From the NCBI RefSeq assembly GCF_000275845.1, contig NW_006766883.1:2253843-2317842 (forward strand): DNA of 64,000 nucleotides, given 5' to 3'. Made by a program: the position numbers and the translations under genes. Positions 1-12,088 of this stretch are shown here, in pieces. The first letter of the stretch is position 1. Every line of letters starts with the position of its first letter. This DNA is from Dichomitus squalens LYAD-421 SS1. Its lineage: Eukaryota > Basidiomycota > Agaricomycetes > Polyporales > Polyporaceae. The notes below the pieces were generated by a model, which did no database searches, was not told the DNA's origin, and worked only from the letters and a program-made list of their open reading frames with translations.

Positions 1-276
1 CCATCCAATGATCGGCTATCGCTTGAGCACATGTCTCCTTCATTGCACCATGACGGCTGGCCAGTAACATTCGTCGTACAAATACGCTGGTCAACGCGTC
101 AAGAGCCGTTGTCGACCGTAGGGCAGGCTAGACGTATCTCAGCGTAGCCGCAGTTTCCCGCCTATCGCCGCGGCGCGCAGTCCAGGGTCCGCTTTCTCTC
201 TGACGCTGATGTCGACTGCAGGCCGTCTTCCATATGAAGGCCTCCATCTCTCCTCTGTGCTGCTCTTACTGTGAAT
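1..276. other. Upstream region of MOCS1
   Basis: No coding signal is recognised before the first ATG of the MOCS1 gene. The stretch probably holds its promoter and 5' leader. The window begins inside it, so anything further upstream cannot be seen. Confidence 0.4.
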
Positions 277-2833
277 ATGGTCCTCCGCCATCTGCGCGGT
301 TATAGATCTCCTATCGTGCAAGTCAGTCGTGCTCTCAGGACGTACTCCGCGCTCGACCATCCCGATGTACTGCCAGAAAGGCCTCAGGGTGTCCAGCGTC
401 GTGTTCAGGTGCGATCCCATCATCCATCACCCACCCAAACGAACCTGGCCATCGTGTTCAGACCGCCCCATTCTCTCATATCAGGACAGGATTGCTTCCA
501 TTGAGGCCGAGCGCGGGGTCTCGCCCTTCCTGATGGACGCATACAACCGGCAGCACAACTACCTTCGCATCTCGCTGACGGAACGCTGCAATCTCCGATG
601 TGCGTATTTCGTCCCCATCCTTTCCGAAATTTCTTCCCCCATACCGCCCATGCCTGTTACAATGCGATGCGGGCAGATGCGGATGGATTATTAACTGCAA
701 CGTGCGCGTGTAGGCTTCTACTGCATGCCGAGCGAGGGCGTCGAACTATCGCCACCAGAGCACCTCCTTTCGGATGATGAAGTCATCCGTCTGGCAACGC
801 TGTTCGTAAAGAGCGGCGTTTCCAAAATACGACTGACGGGTGGAGAGCCTACCGTCAGAAAGGGCATTGTCGAAATAGTCGGTACGTAATTACTCAGGCT
901 ATACACGGTATGGGCGGCGATATATGCGTTAAGGGTCGCCGCCCATTGAGGACGATCGTTTCGGAAGCGTTAACATTGCCTCCGAGAAGGCCGGCTCAAC
1001 GAGCTGCGCAAATATGGGCTGCAGGCGATCGGAATGACGTCCAACGGCATTGCGTTGCCCCGGAAATTGCCCGCCCTTGTTCAGAATGGGCTCACGCACC
1101 TGAACATCAGGTTTGCACCGCACTAATGTCCGCGTTTCGCCGTGATTAAAGATATCCTCTAGCTTGGACACCCTTGACCCCTTCAAGTTTGAAATAATGA
1201 CGCGCCGGATGGGCCACGATGCAGTACTGCGATCACTCCGCGCGAGTTTGGCAACCCCAGAACTGCAGTCGGTGAAACTGAACGTCGTCGTCATCAAAGG
1301 CTTGAATGACCACGAGGTCTTGGACTTCGTCGAAATGACGAAGGACAGCCGGTTGTCTGTGCGCTTCATCGAGTTCATGCCCTTCACAGGCAAGTTGCTT
1401 GTCGGCTTTTCTAGCTCGTACTTGGAATCCTACTTGACACTATTCATATAGGCAATAAGTGGGACAAGGCGAAGATGGTTCCGTCTTCAGAGTTACTCTC
1501 AAGTATACAAGCACGGTATCCGGCACTCCGCAAAGGCTCTGACGAGCTGAACGACACCGCGCGCTCATACGTCATACCTGGCTACAGAGGAAGTTTCGGT
1601 TTCATCAGTAGCATGTCCGACCACTTCTGCGGCTCTTGCAATAGATTGCGGCTTACTGCGGACGGACAAATCAAGGTGAAATTTTCATCTCTACGTACTT
1701 GTATAGGTTAGCACGTTGGCAGGCTTAACGCTGTTCCTGCTAGGTCTGTCTCTTCGACGCCAAGGAGGTTTCACTGCGGGACGAGATGCGTCGAGGAGCG
1801 AGCGATGACGTGCTTCTCATGACCATTGGCAGAGCGGTCTCAGGGAAGAAGGAAAAGCACGCCGGTATGGAAGACATCGACGTCGTCACAAATCGACCCA
1901 TGATTCTCATCGGCGGTTGAGTATTATGTCTCCACACTGTTCGTACAGGGCTATCTAGATCCTGATCCTTCGCCCTGATCCTTCACCTGTGGAATAGACG
2001 TGCATCGCCCCGTCCCCACCCGGTCAATTCAACGCTCACCGAGATCGCGATCGGAGTGTACCCGCAACTATAGTCCGCGAGCGCATGCCGCTCGCTCCCT
2101 TGCAGTACGGCGTTTCAGCACGGCACCCACTGGTCACGGTGGCACCCCATCTGCACGCCTTACGCATATTGATGACGCTGGCCGCGCCTCTATGGTTGAT
2201 GTATCTCCGAAAGAGCCTACTCGTCGGACCGCTACTGCATCGGGTCGCATAATCATCCCGAGGGTTGCTTACGAGCTCGTCACCGACGGCACTCAAGAAG
2301 CTGACCACGGACATCTGGCCAACAACGCGGAGATGACGGCTCTTCTCAAAGCGAAGGAGAAGGCCCGGTCGAAGGGAAACGTGCTCGTCGTCGCTCAGCT
2401 GGCAGCGATCATGGGCTGCAAGCGCACATCGGAGCTCATTCCGCTCTGCCATCCTCTTCCCATCTCGCATGTTTCCGTGACGCTGCAGCCCGAAGCTCAT
2501 CATATCAACGTCGGCGTCCACTCCCGGTCCGCTTCCGACGCGCCTACGGTTGCTATTGACAGCTTCGCAGTCCACACAAGGTCCGAGATCGGGCTTGGGG
2601 AGGCGAGTCAGGAACCCACGTGCAGCATCGTCTGTCGCGCAACAGTCTCGTGCGAGGGCAAAACCGGAGTGGAGATGGAAGCCCTGACTGCGGTATCTGT
2701 CGGGCTGCTGACAGTGTGGGACATGCTCAAGGCAGTAGCCGGGAAGGAAATGGTCATCGGAGAAATCTTGGTAGAACGCAAGACCGGCGGGAAGAGTGGT
2801 GACTTCGAGCGGTGGAGTGCGGAACAGGAGTGA
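277..2833 (+). CDS. MOCS1: Molybdenum cofactor biosynthesis protein MOCS1 (MoaA radical-SAM plus MoaC)
   Basis: This gene makes cyclic pyranopterin monophosphate from GTP, the first step of Moco synthesis. Exons that join in frame are 277-408, 485-599, 714-881, 990-1110, 1163-1389, 1452-1675, 1744-1915 and 1998-2833. The MoaA half starts with an Arg-rich, transit-peptide-like stretch. It then carries the radical-SAM cluster, restored across intron 2 as ERCNLRCFYCMP, followed by LTGGEP and the C-terminal cluster [14 protein letters not shown]. It ends RPMILIGG and a TGA at 1918-1920, the Gly-Gly tail of active MOCS1A. A GT at 1916, overlapping the last Gly codon, joins to an AG at 1996-1997. 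This removes the stop and fuses the protein to the MoaC domain ([34 protein letters not shown]). The intron at 1390-1451 uses a GC-AG pair. The linker before MoaC contains an Arg/Ser stretch ([10 protein letters not shown]) that resembles a mitochondrial presequence. Identity is secure; isoform use is inferred. Confidence 0.93.
1390..1451 (+). other. GC-AG intron in MOCS1
   Basis: The exon ends after TTC ACA G and the intron begins GCAAGT. The acceptor is TATAG at 1447-1451. Joining restores FTGNKWD, matching the conserved MoaA motif around FxGNxW. No GT donor nearby gives the conserved residues. Confidence 0.8.
1916..1997 (+). promoter_or_regulatory. Stop-bypassing intron between MOCS1A and MOCS1B
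   Basis: This 82-nt GT-AG intron has a donor (GTTGAGT) that overlaps the final Gly codon and the TGA of the MOCS1A frame. Retained, it gives MOCS1A ending in Gly-Gly. Spliced, it replaces the second Gly with Asp and continues in frame into the linker and the MoaC domain. Reading frames on both sides fit exactly (phase 1). Confidence 0.75.
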
Positions 2834-4891
2834 CGGTGAGGCGATGCTTTGTGTCGGCATACCACATGAATGGCAATTCGCAATCTTCGTGTGCATGAAA
2901 GCTCGCGGTCAATTGCGATTAGCTGTGGGCAGATGTGTTCCTGGCATTAATGGCAGTTTGTAGAGACTAGGGGAAGAGTCATTTGGGAGCATGAGGTACC
3001 GGCATCCGATGCCCCAGGTACGAGCATATGCAAGTTTGATTATGGTAGGGTCGTTGCCTTCATGGGAACCTAGTCAGGCTGGCCACTTGATCGCACTCGT
3101 TGAAGAGCATGGGAAGGGGCTTCGGGTATGTTGAACAAATTCCCGTAAATGACATCCGGCTGACTGACAGAACAGACGGATGATCACAGCATTCCCGCAG
3201 GCACGTCAGTAAATGGTTTGGCCGGTTTCGTCGTATGGTTATGGGGTACCGGCAATCGCGTCGGACCCCACAGCGTACGGCATCGGCAGGGGCACTCCAT
3301 CATGTCCATACGCATCGAGTCATGCCACTGTTACAGATGCTGACGAAACTTTACGGGAGCGCAGGGTTCATGTTCTTCTTCAGCGATATGCTCTGGCGCT
3401 GGATGTGTCGCCATGGCACAGCGGCATAATTTCAACTAGAAGCTGGCGCCTCGGTTCAACGGTTCACGCCATGTGTGCTAAAGACCCCTTGCCCATGGTA
3501 TATCTCAGCGAACATCTGGGAAATTGCTTGCGTCATTCACCATCCACTCTCGGAGATCAGCCATGTTCGAAGCCTCACAAAGAGAACCCGTGGCATCGAA
3601 GAAAGTCTAGGAGAGCGTCTGAAGCCTTAGAATGATGCTTCTATAGCCTTTGTTGTCATAGGGTCCTACCTCACGTGCTACTACAAATGGAGCAGTTTTG
3701 AGTGCATCTCGAGCCAATCCCGGGAATACCTTTGAGCTTCTGTGGTTGACACGAACAGCCGTTCGCGTAGCGTCGGTCTTCACGGCTGCTGTAGAACAGA
3801 TAGTGTATTTCCCAATGTTCGTCGTGACGGCATTTGCGCAAAAATTCTGCAGCCACATGTGTTTCCGAGTCTATCGCAGACATGATGCTCATTTTGTCCG
3901 GTTTAGCCCCCTTGATGCTGCTTGGTCTCATCATCTAGACCCGGCATAATAAGAGAAGCACACGGTACCCGAATTTGAGCAGGCACCGTCCCTACATCCA
4001 CAACACACGCGGTATGGGACTCCGAGCCTGAACTTTCCTCGATTGTTCCGCTCTTGTCAGGCACGTTGAATGAGCCTACGCATTACCGGTGCCACAGGCG
4101 ATGCAAACGGGGACCTCTGCTCCCGCCGTTGTCTTCGTGTCCTTCTGCAGAACGAAGACTCGCTCCGGATGTCTTCTCGACCCCGGCCGATGTACCAAGC
4201 GGCTGCCAAGAGTATAGAAGGGCGTTTCAGCCATCATCCGTGATAGCAACTCTAGAGTGTGGTAGACGTTGGTTAGTGACTCGGGTCCCTCGCTTCCGAT
4301 CTCCGACCTGCGGCACTGCACTACTTGCGATCCGTCAACCTTGCCGTCTTACGCACCTATGGCAGAACTACCGCGTATCTGGTCCTCTCCGAGGACTGTC
4401 TGTACGCGGCGGGTCTACTAAACCCCCTTACGGAACGTACCATGCCTGTGTGTCGGGGAAGAATGAGGTCACTCTCGGCTTCGTGGGAAACGCGGTATGG
4501 AAGCACCAAGGCACTTGTCAGGCACACGGCGAACACTCGAAGGATCAACGTGCTGGCAGCGTGGGCTATCTCCGCCTCCGCAGTTCCATTCCAAAGCCAA
4601 CTGCCATCTCGCCGTCCTGAAGCGAGGTGATAAATGTCAACATCTTATTAAGGATTACTTAGAAGTGTACCAGAGGAAATAGTGTGGGCTAAGACAATCC
4701 GAGTGCAGAACAGAGTACGTCGTGGGAGTTAAATAGAGCTAAATGACTAGAGCTACAAATGGATTGTTCGGTGAACTAGACATGCAATAAGTAAAGACGG
4801 AGATGATAGTCTGAGATATTAGGCAGTCAGGTGAGGTGGAGCAAATTAGGGGACCTATCACTAGTAGAGACAGTTGAGAGCTGCGGGCACT
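2834..4891. other. Intergenic region, no recognised gene
   Basis: Several open frames exist here, the longest 188 codons on the plus strand at 4054-4620. None shows a known motif, a supported exon chain or a composition like the neighbouring genes. The part nearest 4892 is the 3' flank of the minus-strand acetyltransferase. No repeat or RNA gene was recognised. Confidence 0.4.
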
Positions 4892-6108
4892 TCACCAGTG
4901 TCCCCTGTCAGCACCGACAAAACCAAGTTCAAGAGAGTCCTCCACGGCATCAGGCTTGGGTTTGCCACACAGGCCTGCGAAGCCCACTCGGTCGTAGACG
5001 CGTTGGGCGCTGTTTTCGTGTCCGACGTAAAGAACGACAGACTCCTTGCCGAAGTCGAACAGCAGCCTATAACGGCGTGTCTCATTAGCTTCGCGCGTCT
5101 CGCAAGCACGGCAAACAACTTACTGTGCTGTCACGTCTCGCACAAGGAACTCGGCGCAACCTCTCCGTCGCCATCTGGGGGTGGTGTACACCTTCGTGAT
5201 CGCGGAGACGCGGTGACTGTTCCGCGTTACCGCGCAGATGGTCGTAATATCGCCATGGGCATCGTAGACCCACACGAGCCCCTTGGAGATGAGCTCCCGG
5301 GCCTCGATCCGGGCGCGCTCGATGGAAAGGGGGAAATAGATCTGCTCCAAGATCCGGAATGTCAGCCACACAACGCCCACATCGGCAACAGCTGCCCTGC
5401 GGCACTCACGGAATCATCAGCGAACTCCTTGCAGAGCTGTGCGATGGCTTCCAGGTCTGTCATCTTGCCCTTGCGAAGTTGGTGGCCGTCTGGCAGCGCA
5501 GTGTCACCTTCCCGAAAGGTGTGGGCGGTGCAGTACGAAAAGAGGGCGGCGTAGAACGGTTCCTGCTCGACGACAAAGCCGGTCATTTGTGTCCAGACGC
5601 GGGAGAACGTCTTGACCAAGGACGTCAGGCCGAAGACAGAGTAGACACGTTCCGGAGGGGCACAGCTGTGAAGGTGCTTTGCTATTTGCTGAATGCGAGG
5701 GATTGACCAGCTCCCGGATGCCGCGGATGCACGATGAGGCGTCCAAAGGAAGATGGGGTAGTCTCCGAGGGACCAATTGACGCAGGCGAGGACAAGGTCG
5801 AGGGTCGGCGAAGCAGACGGGGAAGAGACGCTCCACAGGGTCAGCCAGAAGGCGTCTGTGGAAGTGCGGGGAACGAAGCGATCGCGGTCCATGCAAGAGA
5901 AGAGGGCGTCGACATCCTCATCGGACATGAATTCATATCGGCTTAGCGCGGATTCGGCACCGACGCGCTTGAGCGCGTGCGCCAGGACGATGTTAGATGA
6001 CGCTTCGTGGCGACGTAGGGTAGGATAGGTGAAAGTGAGGAAGTCATCTGCACTACCGTGCTGAAGGACGAAGGATTGATTGAGAATGTGCGCGTGGAGA
6101 CCAGGCAT
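4892..6108 (-). CDS. GNAT-family N-acetyltransferase
   Basis: This is a three-exon gene of about 365 residues. Exon 1 (6108 to about 5411) carries a fungal N-terminal region. Exon 2 (about 5345-5138) and exon 3 (about 5079-4892) hold the acetyl-CoA-binding GNAT fold: VYTTPRWRRRGCAEFLV is the Q/RxxGxG/A-type motif A, and LYVGHENSAQRVYDRVGF is the typical C-terminal beta4-alpha4 motif. Intron 2 (GTAAGT to TATAG) joins TAQ to LLFDFGKES in frame. The exact acceptor of intron 1 is uncertain: two AGs three bases apart both keep the frame. Such proteins acylate small molecules or protein amines with acetyl-CoA, and the substrate cannot be inferred. The gene ends TGA at 4892-4894. A TATA-like TTATATTA lies at 6175-6182, about 70 bp before the ATG. 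Confidence 0.82.
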
Positions 6109-7993
6109 ATTGGAAGCACTGCGGACGAATGAGCAATGCGATGCAAGACGAAGGAGGAGAGTGTGAGCCTACCTTAATATAAGGGAGACGAACTGGAAAG
6201 GGGGGAGGGTAGGGAGGGGAACCGCTGCACTTTGCGTGGCCTGGTGATGAGGTAGGGGGCCGCTTTATATGTATGTCAGACAGGAAGTGGACAGCCATCT
6301 TGACACCGATAGACGACGACTGTAGGGTGGCAGAAGAGGTTAGAGTCCCGAACGTAGGGGTCCGAGGCGTCTACCCATTTAGCAGACATGCGTCGGCTGG
6401 CGTGACGGACGACATAGAGTATCGGACATCCCAGTGATCTCACTCCCGGGCCTCTGACCACCGGCGCGGCACCGGGATACCAGACGGCTCAGTAAGCTCT
6501 TCCAACGCTCGCCCTCCGTCCCCAGACGCCAATAAATTTCAGGAAGAGCGCGCGCCTTCACGAGCGCGGACTGCACGGAGGCGTCAGTTCGTCATGGCTA
6601 TCCCTGCCGGGAATCCGTTCATCTTCGCCCGCTTCGTGATTTTGCAAAGCGACCGAGGGGGAAGACGAAGGCAGGAAACGTGTGCTAGACTCCATGCGGT
6701 TACATAACAGCAGTCAATTTCGCCAGCTGGATTCGCCGTGGCACCTCCACAAGATCGCTCAGTGCATATGTCCGGCATCTTGCGCGCGCTGGAGAGAATG
6801 CCGAGGCCTGCACCGCTGGAAAAGAGAGACGGTGGATGCACGACAGACTCGATGCAAGCCGGATGGCGGTGCGGGAGGAAAACGGGACGAGGAGGCTGCC
6901 AAGTATGAGATGGCAAGGAGTGCGGCGGGGGGGCTGTACAGGTTTCATTTCCCACGTGGCACACGAGGCAACACGTTCGGGTTTGAAGTTGAACAGCACA
7001 GACCCATCGCCCTCCGATCCGTGTCTTGCCATCTCTCATCATTTTCCGCTTTCAGAACAAGAACAACAACCCATACGCCGACCCGTCCGTTTCACCTGTA
7101 CCTTGGTCTTGCTCTACTTTGGCCCGCGTCCTTGGCTCCAAATGATTGCCACAAAGCGGCGTTGGGTCAACAGTTCTGAGTACCTGTCATGTCATCATCT
7201 CTAGCCTCCCAAGGAGCCCGACATTGGTCCGGTGCCGTATACTTGCCTATATGATAGTCTGCACATCAAATCGACTACATACTGGCAACGTCGGGGTATC
7301 AGCTGCGACCGCAGTAGGCCGTTAAACCCGCAGGCCATCTGGTGCATTGCTTTGTAGTCCGGAAGGACCATTTTATTCTGAACCCATGGCAATCGGGTTT
7401 ATTTTCGCTGCGTAACAGCATTTGCACATGGGAAGGATGGCGCAAGCCGTACCTGACAAAATGCCGACGCCCCGTATGTTTGACAATCTGTCACGTTCAT
7501 CTCGCAAGCGTGGAAAATATCCATCTACTTTCGTCCCCTGGGATATTGAACGGGCGTGGAAGCTATGCCCACATTGCTATGTTTAGGAGGACATGACCCT
7601 TGCGGCGTAAGGACAGCTGCGCTCTGGGGAGCAATTATAACAGCGAGCGCTCTTTTACGTCAAGGTACGAGATTATATTGAGATTCCATTTCATCGTTCA
7701 GGTCCACATCACTGTAGGACGGATCTGCGAAAGCATTGAAAGTCGCAGAATCACCTGGAGATGTATTCTTGACCATGGAAGCCTACTGGTACTTCTCAAT
7801 GGAGTGTCAGACAGATCGTTGACATTTCATGGCTCTAAGTTACAGAAGGTAACTCCCCGGCGCGACACCCGGAGATTCATCCCAATGGCATCTCGCGCCC
7901 ACTTGTATCCATACCAAGATCTTGGGCTAGGAAGCCTACACCAGAGGCACACCTTCCCATCGAGATGCAGTATCGCCGGCGGGCTCCTTCGCC
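6109..7993. other. Intergenic region between GNAT and amidase genes
   Basis: The part next to 6108 is the upstream region of the minus-strand GNAT gene. It has TATA-like elements at 6175-6182 and 6263-6270. The rest (about 6.3-7.9 kb) holds short overlapping open frames on both strands with no recognisable domain and no repeat that I could see. Confidence 0.4.
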
Positions 7994-9997
7994 TCACTGA
8001 TCGGAGAACCTCTCTACGGCTTCCTCGACCCTATGCAGCACGCCCAGGAGACGCTCCTCGCTCAGACGTCTCCCGACGAGCTGGAGCCCGATAGAGGCGT
8101 TGTCGTACGTCTTCGGGTCCCACTGTGCCCGGATGAATCGCTCCGCGTCGTTCCGAGGCTCGCCGCCATGGACCACGCCATTTGGTAAAGCCAGTGGGCG
8201 ATATCCCGCAGCGTGGAAACGACCAGCGGGGAACACGGCGGCTGAGAAATCCATCAGGTTCCAGTAGGACGTGTACCCCCACCACCGCGTGGTATCATGC
8301 GGGGGCGCAAGGGTCGCTGCGACTGGGCTAAGTATGGCGTCGACTGGGCGACCGGTCGTCGTGCGGAATTTCGTAGCATTCCAGTGGGCGGCGACTTTGG
8401 CTCGAAAAGCCTCCCGTGCAAGGTTTAGCTCGAATAGCTCCGCGACTGAGAACGGCTTTCCTCCGTTCGGAACCTGGGAGAGTATCCACTCTGTCTGTGG
8501 AACGTGGGGTTCGTGTTCCAAAACGTCCCGATACTCTGCGCCACCGTCCAAGAAGTATAACTTTGTCTATCAATCAATGTTTATCAGCACGTGTTGACAT
8601 AAGATCCGTACCAGAACGGAACCTACAATAAGATCCCAGGCTCCTTGATGTTCTATAGGATCCCAGGTGATAACGTCATGGCCCGCGGCAACCAGGGCAT
8701 CGCTCGTCCGCTTAAGAGCGTCCAGAATAGGTGGGTGCGGGGTGACTACCCCGTCATCCCACAGGATCGCGATCGCAAGTTTAGTGGGGAGGCCCGCGCC
8801 CTCAACGATCTCCTGCCTCCATGGAATCTCGATCAGGGGTGGTTCAACGAGCCAGGGTTCGTACTGCGACATCACTTGGCAAAACAACGCCAGGTCGCGC
8901 GCAGACGTTGCGAGCGGACCGAGTGCACCAACAATCGCATCCATGCCATCATGAGAACCCATTAGTCCCGCATGCGGGAGCCGGCCCACAGACCCCTTAA
9001 GGCCATATAGCCCCATGTATCCGGCAGGAATGCGCTGGATTAACATTATTGAGTATGGTGCTTCTTCATCACTGCGCAATTCAGTGTATTATAGAACAAG
9101 ACTTACGATCGAACCGCCGATGTCTGTTCCGATACCCATGGGACTCCCATGCATCGCAATCAGGGCACTTTCTCCCCCGCTGCTACCCCCTGGTGTCAGC
9201 GCTGTTGTGACGATGTCAGAGGGTAGTCACGAGGATGACACGAGTGTAGGGTGAGGGACTGACAACGGTTGTACGGATTCACCGTCCTGCCGTAAATGTT
9301 GTTATTCGTCTCGAGAGACTACATTGTGCGACAAACGTCTGGTAAGCAAGGCACCGACAGGGTTCACGGTGACGAGACATACTAATAATGTTTGCGGGTT
9401 CGCAGTCTTTACGTAGATGACAGCTCCAGCCTTTCGCAGAATGTCAACGACCACTGCGTCCTTCTCAGCAATTGTACGCCCTGCCCACGCTATGTAGCCC
9501 GTGGACGTGTCATGACCCTTCACCCGGACGTGATCCTTGATCGATACGGGCACTCCATGAAGCGGACCGACAACTTGCCCCGTCTCCTCCAGATACCGAT
9601 CCAGCTCCTGTGCCCTGGCGAGACCCTCGTCAAAGAGCACCTCCGTTAGGCAGTTGGTGACATCTTGTGCGATGCTTGCAACGTGGCAGAATGCTTCGAG
9701 AGTTTCCACCGCAGTATAGCGCCGGATGCGCAGGGCCTCGGTGAGGGCAGTGGCGTCCAGATGCACTATCTCGAGCTGACGGGGGGTGAGGCGAGATGTC
9801 GGAAGATGTGCCACGTCGTTCTGCTCCGAGGGTACGTTGAATCCCAGTCGCCATCCGGGCCGTTTCGCGAGGCGCGCTTCCCGATCAGCCTTCTTCGCTT
9901 TCGAAATGCCCTGCCACGGGAGCGGGGACGGCCGCCCATGGGGGCCCTTGGATGTGTCGCCAGGCATGATGGTACAGAAGTCGCCGTACGGGGGCAT
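7994..9997 (-). CDS. Amidase (amidase-signature family, acetamidase-like)
   Basis: This multi-exon amidase-signature hydrolase cleaves carboxylic amides using a Ser-cisSer-Lys triad. Exon 1 (9997 or 9964 to about 9390) ends at KTANPQTLL and holds GPLHGVPVSIKDH with the catalytic Lys. The next exon restores SLETNNNIYGRTVNPYNR. A GTCAGT donor then leads to the hallmark LTPGGSSGGESALIAMHGS with GTDIGGSI, which contains both catalytic serines. A further exon (about 9048-8628) reads RIPAGYMGLYGLKGSVGRLP, and the last exon (about 8568-7994) ends in LQLVGRRLSEERLLGVL. All key residues are present and no frameshift was found, so the gene appears intact. Fungal relatives act on acetamide, formamide or larger amides, and the substrate here is unknown. 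The start could be the Met at 9997 or the internal Met at 9964. Confidence 0.88.
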
Positions 9998-12088
9998 TCT
10001 TGCATCTGGAGCAATCTAGGGGAGGTTAGAATGATTAAGTAGGAGACCGACGGGCTTGGAATCGTCCAGGACTTCCATCGTCTGATTTCATTGCGGACGG
10101 TTTGCCCATTGGGGACTTTCGGCGCTTTGCCCATGCGCCGTAAGCCATCACCTGCCCAGGACTGTATGGCCCTGAAGACCACCAAAGCCGAAGAATGACG
10201 GATCCAGCTGATATACCTCCGGAGAAGTGGACTCTTCTAGGCAGATAATCTGCCTCGGCACACGCGCTTGGGTCCGCGAATGCATCGTGGCCTCCAAAAC
10301 CGGCGCTGATAACGCATGGAGTCTGACTGGATGCGTCAACGTGGGCGCTCCTGCCTCGGAGGTTGAAGCGAGGACATATAGTTATGCATTGAGGGAATAT
10401 ACCTACTAACTCCAGCTTGTAAAGCCGTCTACTCGCAAATGAATGACTTGAGTTTCTCCCCTAACTCTTGTTCAACCAGCCGTGCTCCCTGACGGATGTA
10501 TGGAGCATTCCGATGGCGGAGTTAGCGCCCGCGCGATGCGAGGTTTACGGGAAATACTCACGTCTCGGATCCTGACGACAGTCGGGACCGATTGGACGTT
10601 CCAGGGCTGGGATCTGAAAGGATTGGAAGTAGTCTTCCACCTGTATTGACGCCGCTCGGTGCTCCGTACTCGTTATCAGGACTACTATTGGATAGGCTTA
10701 CTCTGAGCGTTGTCCGACGTACACGATGGTCCCAGAGGGGCCTTCAACCAATTCAAAGGTCTGTTTCACCAAATCTTCGACAGCCACACAGTCCTGTCGT
10801 ACATGGTTCCTATCAAAACGGAGGTTAGATATTGCGCGCGCATACGTACCGGACACCAGAGTTTGCCGCTCTCGCCACGCGAGGAGAAAAATATCAAATA
10901 TTCAGATTTTACGTCTTGCGCCCATGCGGGCGTAGCGGGGTCCGGCGATTCCTGCAGAGGCATGCTGGTCGATGGGGTTCACGAGGGCGAAGCAGAGAGG
11001 GACTAACGCTTCACAGACTTCCAGAGACATCGATGTAGATGGTTGGGATGAGCCGGAGGCAATGTCGCGTCATCTTTCATTATCTTGACTCATCTTCCAG
11101 GCGCCTAGATCTGGACCCCCGGGTGCGCTACGTTTGGGAACGCAGGTCCTTTGAACAGCACCCTCCAGCGCAAGTACTCCTTAGACGGGTTCAATGTTGC
11201 CCCGGTTGTCTCTCCACACTACACACGACTGTCGCTCAAACACGGGAGAAGACATGGTTCCTGGGAGACTTGGGTGCCGTCGAACATCTCCGAGACTTGC
11301 TGGTGGGAAACTTCGACTACTTTGACATTCTATGGAACGCGAAGCATTCATCCATCCGGGAGCTAAGCAGAGCTGCAATCGATCGTGGCATCACCCCACA
11401 CTGACTCATAATGAAACACAGAAGTTGTCTACGTCTTTAAAACATCTTCCAAGATAGACGGGTGGTCTCAGAGAGATGGGACCCAGCGTGCGATACTGGT
11501 CCTCCTATGACTGCGAGACAATGTCGTGAAACGAGATCTGACAGACGTTTCCCACAAGTGACAAGTACTCCCCGTCTGGTGCCGACTCTGGAAGCTGCCT
11601 AACAGCGAAGCGAACAGACTCCAGATCAGTGTACCATCCGCCGTATCAACCAGGCCATCGATGTCTCACCGCACGCAACCTATTTCCGTTTGGTGAATCG
11701 TGGCGATAGCCTGAAGTTGGCAGTACAGATCGCTCACGAGGCTCTTGATCGTGGGCAGTCCTGGGTCTTCTCCCCGGCAATATTACAAGGAGAAACCGGC
11801 CTCCCTTCAACGCCAACGCGACCATTGATACACCTCCTCTCACCGGCAGAATCTGTCAATGCAAGGTTGACTCAGACGTCCGCTCGCGCCGCAAATTAAG
11901 AGAATTTCCGAGATTACGCCACAAGCTCCGAGTGGTAAAGTTTCTGAAGACCAGTTCTACAACTTGCACTATTTCGGATGGCTGAAATTGCCGCAGGTCG
12001 ACTGCTTAGGCGGTGACGGAGATGAGGGCTCAAAATAGCCACCCGCTCGAGTCGGATGCCGCCGGGTCGTCATCCTTCGCCATGGAGA
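9998..12088. other. Unassigned region with fragmentary reading frames
   Basis: Between about 10.5 and 11.9 kb the plus strand has short stretches that look protein-like, for example around 10530-10660 (WTFQGWDLKGLEVVFH) and 10710-10815 (GPRGAFNQFKGLFHQIFD). They are broken by stops and frame changes. I could not join them with good splice sites or recognise the family. They may be a decayed gene, or an intron-rich gene that I cannot assemble. Confidence 0.3.

Noticed and set aside
2036..2896. 286-codon minus-strand frame
   Set aside because: It is antisense to the MoaC domain, which has clear conserved motifs on the plus strand.
4054..4620. 188-codon plus-strand frame
   Set aside because: There is no motif, no neighbouring exon and unusual composition; it is likely chance.
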